Assembly (NCBI GenBank): GCA_037953745.1
Contig: JBAKBP010006595.1
Location: 44,709-108,708 of the forward strand
Direction of reading: 5' to 3'
Origin: Lithodes maja
Lineage: Eukaryota > Arthropoda > Malacostraca > Decapoda > Lithodidae
DNA: 64,000 bases
Part shown: piece by piece, positions 51,176 through 60,512 of the stretch
Numbering within the stretch: the stretch's first letter is position 1
Layout: each line of letters starts with the position of its first letter
The notes under the pieces: generated by a model
Seen by the model: the letters and a program-made list of their open reading frames with translations, nothing else
Databases searched by the model: none
What the model was told of the DNA's origin: nothing
Made by a program: the position numbers and the translations under genes

Positions 51176-52652
51176 ACACCTTGCTCATCTCCTCCATAAC
51201 TTCCAGGTCGAACCCACCTAGTCGTCTTTCCACTGCTCTCCTGTACTCCTTCCTGACTTCCTCCTCCTGCAACCTCTCCACCCTCCTCACCATTCCACAC
51301 TCCTCTCGCCTCCCTCCAGCTCTCCTCACCCACTTCTTTTGTATCCTATCCTTAGCTACCGCTACATAATGATCAGACAGACCCCCTCCAATACCCCTAT
51401 ACACCCTAGCATCCATCACAGATTTCTTCATTCGTTCATCCACACATACATAATCAATCAATGACTTTCGTTCCACCACTGTCTCCTCCTCCATCGTCCA
51501 CACCCGTTTCCACGTATACTTTTTTTTTTTTTTTTTTTTTTCTATATTCCAACTTACTTCCTCTCGGGCATAGACTGAGAGCCTTAACATTCACCGTTTT
51601 ACAATGAACAGTGAAGCCCGTGAGGTCTTGTTCCAGTCTAGGGAGTGAGACATGTGAAGCACGTAGAGTACAACGAGCACCTGCCATCTTGCCTTCACAT
51701 GAGGCATGGTGCTCACTCATGGACCGAAACGACCCCATCTCTGAAGCCATCTCGTTCCCGTGCTTCACTGTCTCACCCCCTACACTCGGACTCTCACACT
51801 TACACACACACAACGCCACCTGTTGAGCAGATAACTCACCAGGCATTGCACCCCTATAGCATATTTTGAATATGGGAATATTCATACACTGCTATTTAAT
51901 CAGGGAACAATGAGGGTATTTGATTGACGTTTCGGTGGGCTTGTGGTAATGCACTGATACTAGGTACAGCTCAAATTCCATCCCAATAATATCTTCCCAT
52001 TGATACATCGGGATTTGAACCCGGGACCTTTGGATTACCAGGCCAGTGGCAAGACCACTCCACCACACCTCCCCTGTGGATCATTCTGTGTCGGAAGAAG
52101 GTGTTGGCTATCCACAGCCTCCTCCCCACACATACGTCCACAAGTGCACTACCATTCCCATTCACCTCTGATGGTACCCCCCACCCTTCCACCACTCCCT
52201 CAACTTTCCTATCATCCACCTTACCATTCATATCTCCTATCAGAAATATTTTTTCGTTCTTGTCAAACTTCTCCAGGCACGCCTCCACATTCATCCAGAA
52301 CTCCTCTTTCTTTCTTTCAAGTTTATCCTCTGTCGGTGCATACACACCCACAATCACCCACGTTTGTATTCCTACTTTCATTCTCACCCACACAATTCAT
52401 GAACCCACAGACCCATACTCTTACACATTCCTTCCATTTGTTACTTACAAGCAAACACGCACCTTCTCTCGCTGTTCCTTCACTCATTCCAGCACACACA
52501 CCCATTCCACACTCCTACTCTCTCACATCTGAACTTTTCCATTTGGTCTCTGTCATTTCACATACATCCAGCCTGGCATTCACTAGCACTTCCAGAACCT
52601 CTCTCTCTTTTGTGCCATCATTCGTGCCACTAACATTCCATGTAGCCATTCT
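51176..52652 (-). pseudogene. Endonuclease domain of the RTE-like LINE (SINE-interrupted)
   Basis: AP-type endonuclease. N-terminal MATWNVSGTND and the Glu motif MTETKWK lie at about 52650-52560; an in-frame TAG follows at about 52526. Then GAREGACLL-like sequence, VIVGVYAPTEDKLERKKEEFW and IFLIGDMNGKVDD (52393-52200), and NTFFRHRMIH just before the SINE. After the SINE the domain resumes with KYTWKRVWT, SLIDYVCVDER and GGLSDHYVAVAKD (51520-51350). Landmark order is that of RTE endonucleases. It ends at the MITE edge in EEMSKVF. Not translatable as it stands. Confidence 0.8.
51521..52076 (-). mobile_element. Long tRNA-derived SINE inside the RTE endonuclease
   Basis: Minus strand: tRNA-like head with GGTGTGGTGGAGTGGTCTTG and B box GGTTCAAATCCC at about 52076-52010, a ~450-base unrelated body and a 22-base poly(A) (T run at 51521-51542). 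The LINE coding sequence resumes precisely after the poly(A). No target duplication is evident. Confidence 0.8.
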
Positions 52653-53435
52653 CAGAATGTAATAATAAAAATAATAATATAAATAATATTAATGTTCCAA
52701 ATATTTCTTCCTTCAACAAGCTTGCATGACAAATCACTATAAGCAGCCTAGATAATAATGTTGCTCGTTTTCCAGCATAATCAATTGTAATTCAACTGAG
52801 GCACCATTTCAACTAATTGATTGCAGCAATAACCTACTTAATTATCGTTTCAGAAAAGATCTAGGGATATACCGTATTGTTAACAATTATAGATATATCT
52901 AATTTATTAATATTATTACACACACACACACATACACACACACACACAATCACACACGACATATTTGATATATCTTTGGTCATATAGTTAATTATAATAT
53001 CCATGATTTAGATAATTCGTACACCATTCAGTAACACTCACACACCACACACACCCTCATACACCATTTACACACTCGCACACCAAACACACCATTCACT
53101 CAGATACCACTCACACCATTCATTCACTTACATAGACACACACTGTCACCGTACAGACAGTCACCCCTCACGCACAATACACATTTACTCACAACTGCAT
53201 TATAGTGTAAATATAACATACCGTGATACAAAGAGAGAGATGGAATTGCATCATCCACTTATGTCCGTTGTCTCTTAGGCGTGTCAATTCAAAGGAGGCG
53301 ATATCTCAGGTCTTCATTGTAATCGCTGTCCGTAAAATGTATTGAGCACACCAATGCATCTACATTGACCTTGGTGAGAACAACTATATAAAGGTATGTC
53401 GCATAGTCACTCAAAATTCGTTGTCCATCTTCCAT
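52653..53435. other. Gene-free tract, CA-rich
   Basis: No gene recognised. Contains (CA)n at 52918-52960 and ACACACC-type repeats at 53030-53180. Confidence 0.6.
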
Positions 53436-53437
53436 GC

Positions 53438-53442
<5 letters not shown>

Positions 53443-53530
<88 letters not shown>
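53443..53530. repeat. (CT)n microsatellite
   Basis: About 88 bases of CT with one CC interruption. Confidence 0.97.
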
Positions 53531-53534
53531 ATCA

Positions 53535-53815
53535 TGTGGATCAGCATCTCTCGGAGATTGTGGACATTAACAAATAGGCCTACTCTTACAAATGATGTTC
53601 CAAGTTACACTAGAGGCAATGGTTTGAAAATGATTGGACTGATTTACTCAGACCGTTACAGTCACTCAGCTAACATCGATCGAATGACTTTGCTCAGCTC
53701 AAGGGACTGGGATTCTCGAAAATTAGTCCTCCAGTCCTGACGTAATTCTTGACTTACAGTGTGCTGGCTTAATAATCCAGAAGGGTTGATAGCCTCTGAA
53801 GTTCAATTTTAACTA
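53535..53815. repeat. LINE-like remnant plus the fullest copy of the AATAATCC repeat
   Basis: 53540-53650 encodes VPSYTRGNGLKMIGL, resembling the YTRGNGCKIIGK tail of the CR1-like RT. 53690-53815 contains CAAGGGACTGGGATTCTCG, AGTCCTGACG, GTGCTGGCTTAATAATCC and AAGGGTTGATAGCCTCTGAA, the longest form of that dispersed repeat here. Confidence 0.5.
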
Positions 53816-54832
53816 ACACTCTTCTTTCTTACTTTACTCCAGCCATCCCCGAGTTTTGTAACGTATATATTTTTTTTTTACTGTTGAGAGAAAGAGGGAG
53901 AGAGAGAGAGTTGGATACAATGGTAGTTAGGTAAATAGACAAAGATATAGAGAGTTATTGTGCGAGTTTCTTTTTGCTCGTGCCAAAATCGCCCTTCTCT
54001 AAAGGCTTGTCCTCCCCTTTGACCCCTCTCATAATTCTCTCTCTCTCTCTCTCTCTCTGCTTTGCTAACCTTGCTTTCCACTTTGAAGCAAATTATGTGT
54101 TAGCATTAACTCCGGATTGCCTAGTAGGGACCGCAAGATCTGTGCAGTCTGTGTATCTACGTAACTCTGTGTAACTCTCTCCTAGGTCATGTCCCAATGG
54201 AGAAAAGATTAGAGGGAGAGGCATAATAACCCTTCCTCCTTATATATTATAGGTTGAGTTTGTGACCATAACAAGTATACGGTCAGACTACATAATTAAG
54301 ATTGCAAAGCCTGTGTGCTCTGTGTAGCCATGTTGCTCAATATGGCTCTTACTCTTACACACACACTCTCTCTCTCTGTTATCCCTGACAAACATCTCCT
54401 AATCCTGTCATTGCCATTAGTCACAGGGCAGTACTTCCCTTTCCAATTGCTCCTTACCCACTTTAAACCCCTGTTGAACACTGAGCAGCAGTGACTTAAA
54501 AGATAAGCAACCTCGAGAGGTCGCTCGACTTGTTGTTGCTTGACTTACTTTGTTTCTGTATAATAATTGTACTCTCATACTGTTATAGTTGCTTAATGGC
54601 AATACTAGCATCTTTACTAGCATCAAGTTTTTCAGAGGGTAAATATAGTGTTATAGTTCTTATCTTAGAGCCTAACCTCCTCTTCCCCCTCCCCCCCTTC
54701 TCTTTCTCTCTCTCTCCCCTTATACTGTGTCGTCCTATTCTTCTACTATAAACTGTCCCTGTCTAGTAGTATTAAGGTCAGACCACATAGTAGGGACCGC
54801 AAGGTTTATGTGGTCTGAGCATCTGTAACGGA

Positions 54833-54870
<38 letters not shown>

Positions 54871-54960
54871 CTTACTTCCTCAGGTCATGTCCCAATGGGG
54901 AGAGGGAGAGGGAGGCATCATAATCTCGGTGACAAATGAATGTGAATGATCGAGTCTCCG
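53816..54960. other. Tract with LINE 3' UTR relic and simple repeats
   Basis: 54400-54485 on the minus strand matches the CR1-like LINE 3' UTR (GTGGGTAAGGAGCAATTGG, GACAGGATTAGGAG). Also a near-duplicate pair: GTAGGGACCGCAAGATCTGT at 54124 and GTAGGGACCGCAAGGTTTAT at 54788, each followed by an AGGTCATGTCCCAATGG block (54185, 54882). (CA)n at 54843-54866. No gene. Confidence 0.5.
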
Positions 54961-54962
54961 TT

Positions 54963-55063
<101 letters not shown>

Positions 55064-55160
55064 GGGTGTAATGCTTAGGTGCAGATGCAGTAGAAGCCAA
55101 CAATTAGTTTATTATTGCCTTTTCATACTCTACTATAAATTAATGTACATTGGCCCTTAG

Positions 55161-55707
55161 ATTCCAAATCTATTCAAATTGGGACAAAGAAAATCGTGTT
55201 CCATTCAATGCTTCCAAAACCCAATTTCTCCATCTATCTACCTGCCACAATCTTCCACACAATTATCCCTTATTCTTCAATAATACACAAATTCACCCCT
55301 GATCTTCTCTCAATATCATTTGCGTATCTTTTTCCTCTAAACTTTCCTGGAAAGACGATTTTTCCATTTTGCATAAACTGCTTCCCTGAGGTTGGGTGCG
55401 CTCATGGGTGCGTCCATGGGTTCTTTACCCCCAAACAGCTTCTTGCTCTGTGCAGGGGCAAACTGCGCTCATGCATCCAGTACTGTACTGTTGACAAGTG
55501 TGGAGATTCCATCCATTCAGCACTTCACGAAAGGGTAGAGTCCAAAGCATTCCATTTTATCAACTCACCACCCCTTACTAATTCCCTACAATCTCTTTCT
55601 ATTCACCGCAATGCTGAATTTCTTTCATTCTTCTATCGCTATTAAAATCATCAATGTTCATCAGTTCTTCAGCTCTCTCAGTGCATACCCCATCTCTTAC
55701 GGCAAGC
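55161..55707 (+). pseudogene. Second relic of the Jockey-like LINE
   Basis: Aligns to 30830-31350 of the LINE: AATGCTTCCAAAACCCAATT (shared word for word), CAATATCATTTGCGTATC, CCAAACAGCTTCTTGCTCTG, CTGCAATCT-like block. Contains stops and indels throughout. Confidence 0.8.
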
Positions 55708-55959
55708 TAATTATTCCCTAGAATACGACATGTTTGTTATTCTATTCATGACTGCCTTAAGTATGTAAATGACGACCCGCGTAACCGCACGTTCTCGCTT
55801 TTCTTTTAGCAATGTACAGTATGTACGATAAGCTTAATCGTTTGTATAAAACTTGCTCATAACCTATCTAATTCTAATTTCGTAAAACTTTCCATATATA
55901 GTCTTCATTATGAGTTTGTACAGTGACTTGTGACTTGTACTATGTATTTTATGTAGTAG

Positions 55960-56260
55960 ACAGATGTTACCTCGGCTGGGTCTCACCACGCTAGAAGAAC
56001 GCAGGATAAGAGGAGACATGATCGAAACCTTCAAAATTCTGAAGGGTTTCGACAAGGTTGGTGAAGATTTTCTACAGCTAGCTCCTAGTGACCGACACCT
56101 GGAGACCAGAGGACACAGTCTAAAGTTATTGAAGCCACGTCACCGAACATCAACGCGGAATCAATTTTTCAACTCTCGTATTATAAATAAATGGAACAGT
56201 TTCACTGAAAATGTGATAAGAAGTACCATTGTCAATATGCTTAAAAACAGATGACCAGTT
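55960..56260 (+). pseudogene. RT C-terminal fragment of an L2/CR1-like LINE
   Basis: About 90 codons: LTTLEERRIRGDMIETFKIL, RGHSLKLLKPRHRT, FFNSRIINKWNSFTENVI. This LEERR-RGD-IE-FKI...W-S pattern marks the C-terminus of CR1/L2-type RTs. Diverged from the CR1-like LINE at 59432, so a different family. No upstream RT motifs nearby. Confidence 0.72.
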
Positions 56261-56862
56261 TGAGACTGAAAGGAAACTGAGAAGAGGCACCCCTTATGAG
56301 CTCTGACTCCTTTGCCTCTTTACTATCACTAAGGTTAGCAATGTGAAAGTTAATGCCCCTCGCTGCTTATCTCACACCATAACATCATCATAGGTGTCTG
56401 CAAACTATTGATTTTTAGAGTGTACACTGAAGGTAGGCTACTCGCATATTGTCTGTCTCTGTGTGGTACTTGGTATGCAGAGTAGGAAGCAAGCCGTGAA
56501 TCATATTATGCTGTGAGGACTTATAGCACACCACACCACAGTGATGGCTGGGGGTTTGTTTAGTTAGGAAAAGACAGGAGTACAATAAATTCAGTGCCAT
56601 AACAAAATAGACCCAGACCGCAAAAAGAAGGAAGAGAATACACCAGGGAGTGCCTCTATAAAGGCTGATGATGATATTGATTATAACAAATATCGAGTAC
56701 ATATTCCTGAGTGGGCCTTGAACATAATGCTGGCCCACCAGTGTAATGTGAGGAGAGGAGAGTTAGCATATAACATTATACTGTACATCAGACAACACTA
56801 TTTCACCCTCTCTCACTCGCTCAGCTTTGTTACACTCACTTATTATATATACAGTAGACACT
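56261..56862. other. Gene-free tract
   Basis: Nothing recognised between the LINE fragment and the next MITE. Confidence 0.5.
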
Positions 56863-57351
56863 TTAACACTTAAAGAGCGGCCTATGCGGTATATAATATG
56901 TAGCCACCAGCGGGGTGTTTTTACCCAAAATAGGGCTGTTTACGTGATCATTTTCATGCCTAAATAAGACCCAGAACGTAAAACAAGTATCTATCCCTGA
57001 AAGGGCATAAACAGAGCTTTCGAATGACACCATAACGATCCTTTTATGATGGCTAGTTTTCTTGCAAAAACCGTGCAACGCGAGTGCAAAAAGCATGTAA
57101 TTAGGCACTTTCCCCATACAATTCCGTATATAGCGAGTGAGAGAGGGAGGGAGGAGGTGGGATTCGTGTCAGTAGGTTCGCCGCGGTGGTCTGGAGCAGT
57201 CATACGCTCGCTACTCTCCTGCCACCACTTGTCTCTCTCTCTCTCAGCAACATTACGTGCTGAAATTGCCACACGATATATGTCGAGCACCGCCACATAG
57301 TCCAGCTTTATTTAACTCGACTTATGTTGCGCGCCGCTAAAGAAGGGTTAA
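56863..57351. mobile_element. Family 3 MITE copy
   Basis: TTAA at 56863-56866 and 57348-57351. Ends TTAACACTTAAAGAGCGGCC and GCGCCGCTAAAGAAGGGTTAA form inverted repeats. Very close to 61395-61880 in the interior. Confidence 0.88.
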
Positions 57352-58195
57352 TATTGCACTTAAACTCACAGATGAATGTGGCACACATGTACATTGATAG
57401 TCACCCACATGTCCCCCTCTTAAAAAAAAACACACATAATAATAAAACGAATTAAATCTAAAGCAATATTTCCGCCATCCCACTGAACTGAACAGTCAGG
57501 AGCATAGATGTCGACACACCCATTTGAATCAGCATCGTTCGATCATGCAATTCTTTATTATTGCCAAATTGCTTCAGAACTTGGCTTTAAAGATTTTGTT
57601 AGGAATATACAAGAAAATAGGGAATCGGTGGAATGTATTACGTAATTCAAATACAAGTAAAGACAATTATCTAGAGATGTATTATGGGTTTCAATAATCT
57701 GTACGTATAATTTTGAATAATTCATTAAAATTGCATAGGCTATATATATACGTTAATTTAGATATACTGTACTTGCAGTGACAAATATTCGAGGACCAGG
57801 ATTAATTTCAGAGTCGTACAGTCTCTCTCTCTCTCAAATTAATCATTTATTCAATCCCCCAGTATGAGATGTAGTGAAAACAGGAATCCACTGCCTATGA
57901 AAGAGTGAAAGAGGCATAGAAGAATGAACTGTAAAGAACACAATGCAAAGTTGGAGGGTCACCTCGCTTTAGTATTTTGTATAAGAAAATTTCAAGCTAA
58001 ATTCCTTCTAAATCCCGTTGGCTATCTATATTCTGGTATCAGTTGTTACTTTATAATTATACGACTCAGTGCAGTTTAGAAAACAATCTGTTGGCATCAT
58101 AACAGTAAAATCTATCTCACTTAACCATATTATTACTTCCTAAGCTTAACTCTATGCATCATCTAATATCATATCATCTAATATCATCTGCTAAA
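57352..58195. other. Gene-free AT-rich tract
   Basis: No supported feature. Confidence 0.55.
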
Positions 58196-58275
58196 AGTAT
58201 GCAGGTTGGCCCACTAACGTCTTATTTACCACTGTACTTCATCTTTCCTACTTTACCTCCCCCCCCCCCCCCTTA
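58196..58275 (+). pseudogene. 3' UTR relic of the cold-shock-type retroelement
   Basis: GGTTGGCCCACTAACGTCTT followed by ACTTCATCTTTCCTACTTT matches the last ~60 bases of the 3' UTR in both retrocopies; the tail has decayed to a C run and AACAAAAAAG. Confidence 0.65.
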
Positions 58276-58838
58276 ACAAAAAAGAAACCCAAAGCTAATG
58301 CAAGAATTTCGTCATGGTAAAGGCTTAAATCAATGCCTTGCAGCTGCTCAAAGTGCTATTATTAGTTTGATTAGGTTCGAGAATATCCTATGTGTTTGTG
58401 TATTAGTCATGTATATTATTTTGCAGTTACGTTTCAAATATTTACTACGACATCTCGAAATATGTAAGTATTAAAAGACGTTTGTAAATTATGTTGTCAA
58501 TATTCTCAAGGATGAAGACTTTCTCTCCCCTTTACTTTCATCTCACTCACCAGTTTCTTCCTTTTTGTTTTCTCTCCCCTCGGTCTCCGCTAAGCCTTCC
58601 TGCAAATGTTTGGGGTTTTAGCTGTGTGGAAGCTAAGAGGGAGAGGGCTAGAGTGGATAGGTAGGTGTAAGATAGTTACATACAGTTACATAGATACACA
58701 CACTACACAGACTAGCTTGACTAGCCTCCAGTGACACCAGCGCCATCTGTTGATACAGTATATTAACACCTTGTGTGCAGTTACACTTTATTCTTATATA
58801 ATCTCTATTTGGTGAATTGTATATTTAGTTACATATTC

Positions 58839-58840
<2 letters not shown>
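58276..58840. other. Gene-free tract
   Basis: Nothing recognised. Confidence 0.5.
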
Positions 58841-58889
<49 letters not shown>

Positions 58890-59340
58890 TTGCTTTTTTA
58901 GGTAGGTTATCACCATATATATATATTTGTTTTGCTTTTTTAGGTAGGTTATCACCCCTGGTAGCCTACTTCTGCATATTTCATAATTTTTGTTTTCGGT
59001 TATTTTCGTTTTCGGTTAGTCTAGGCTATCATCCCTGGTGGCCTATTTCTGCGTACTTCAATTTTTATATTTTCAGTTAGGCTATCACCGCTGGTGGTCT
59101 ATTTCTGCGTACCGGTATTTCATATTTTTTTTTTCGGTTATTTTTGTTTTCGGTTAGGATAGGCTATCACCCCTGGTGGCCTATTTCTGTTTAAATAAAA
59201 ATTAAATTGTTTTCGGTTTGGCTATCACTGTGTATTTAAATTTCATTTTTTTTTTTTAAATTTTCGGTTAGGCTATCACCGCTGATAACCTATTTGTGCG
59301 TATTTCAACATTTTGTTTTTCGGTTAGGCCTATTTAAGTA
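58841..59340 (+). repeat. (TA)n and degenerate ~65-bp tandem repeats before the CR1-like LINE
   Basis: TA run at 58841-58881. Then GTTTTCGGTTA and AGGCTATCACCCCTGGTGGC blocks recur about six times at 60-80 base spacing up to the LINE ORF1. Tandem units just upstream of ORF1 suggest a repeated 5' UTR/promoter, as in some LINEs. Confidence 0.7.
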
Positions 59341-59431
59341 AGTGAAGCGACCTGAAGTGAGTGAAGTTTTTTTTAAAGTGAATTAAGTGTTTTTAAGTGA
59401 GTAAAGTGATCTGAAGAAAGTGATCGTCACC

Positions 59432-60504
59432 ATGCCTCGTGCCTGTACGAACTGCGCCGGTAGGTTTGGTGCATCCATGTTTGATCCTGCCGATCCACAA
59501 GTCTGCCAACTCTGCCAGCAACGAGAGGATTTGACAGCAGAATTGGATGAAGCCCACAACAAGATAAACGCCCTTCACCAGGAAGCTGGAATCACTCCAA
59601 GAGTTTGTAACACTCAACGTTGGAGTAGCACTAACTCCCAATTGTTTCAACTCCAGCATCCACCACCGCCCCAACGTCATCTGCCAACAATCCAACACCT
59701 GCAGTAGCCACTGCAGCAGATGCTTCAGATGAATCTGAGCCGACATCAAACCAGGACAGCCGCCCTGTTCACCTTAGTCTCTCCCCCACTCCTCGTGCAA
59801 GAAGCCTGCTAGCACGAACAGTACCAACCCCTCGCCCCCATTCTGACCACTCCTCTCCCCGACCTGTACGCAGAGTCTCGCCACCACAGGTTTCCGGATT
59901 TACACTAGTGAGGAACGGTGCATGGCCAACGCAGAAAAGGTCTCTTCTAGATGAACCAGAAGAGACCAGGCTCGTTGGGGATTCCATCCTATGAGGACAG
60001 GTCGAAGAGGTCTGCGACAGAGTCCCAAATCAACGAAAAAGATTTTGCATCCCAGGAGCTGGACTGGACGACATTGTGGAAGCCTTCGAAGATACCACAA
60101 AGGATGCAAACGAAATTACCATTTTTGTCATCCATGCTGGTTCAAATGACGTCATACGCACCAGATCCAAAGAGTTGATGGAGAAATATCGCAAGATGAT
60201 CCAGCACTACAAAAACAAGTCAAGGAATATCATCATCTCGGGCATTCTCCCCAAGATCGACGCACCTGACAAATTCTACGACAAGGCTTTCAGCACAAAT
60301 AGCCGACTAAAATATTTGTGTCTGAAGGAAGAAGTTGAATTCATCAACCTCTGGGACAATTTCTATAACCAGCCTACTCTGTTCCGCAAGGATGGCACTC
60401 ATCTAAACCCTGTGGGTTCAGCACGCATGGGTCGTCTCCTACACGAAGCAGTCCGCAGCCATGGATCAAAAAACGCCATCCGAGAAGAAGCAGCAGTGAC
60501 CTAA
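59432..60504 (+). pseudogene. ORF1 of the CR1-like LINE: C4-type motif, coiled coil, SGNH esterase
   Basis: Begins MPRACTNCAGRFGAS with a CxxC...CxxC cluster (C5, C8, C27, C30), then a heptad-like LTAELDEAHNKINALHQEAG coil. A frameshift near 59600-59700 moves into a Pro/Ser/Arg-rich linker, then a lipase/acyl-esterase of the SGNH type: nucleophile block LVGDSIL (about 59970-59990), FVIHAGSNDV (block III), and DGTHLNPVGSARM (block V, with the Asp-His pair). One TGA interrupts the domain just after GDSIL (59992-59994). ORF1 with this esterase is a known trait of CR1-type LINEs; its role may be lipid or membrane binding. ORF2 starts eight bases after the ORF1 stop. Confidence 0.8.
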
Positions 60505-60512
60505 ATCATCCA

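Larger units (their letters stand above)
48643..52652 (-). mobile_element. RTE-like LINE, nearly full length, with two insertions
   Basis: Minus strand, from an ATG in MATWNVSGTND near 52648 to the C-terminal zone near 48643 and a tandem-repeat tail. Interrupted by a SINE (51521-52076) and a family 3 MITE (50695-51175), and broken by an in-frame stop near the start plus several shifts. Confidence 0.85.

Noticed and set aside
52000..52662. 220-codon plus-strand frame
   Set aside because: Antisense of the RTE endonuclease and the SINE head; no independent support.
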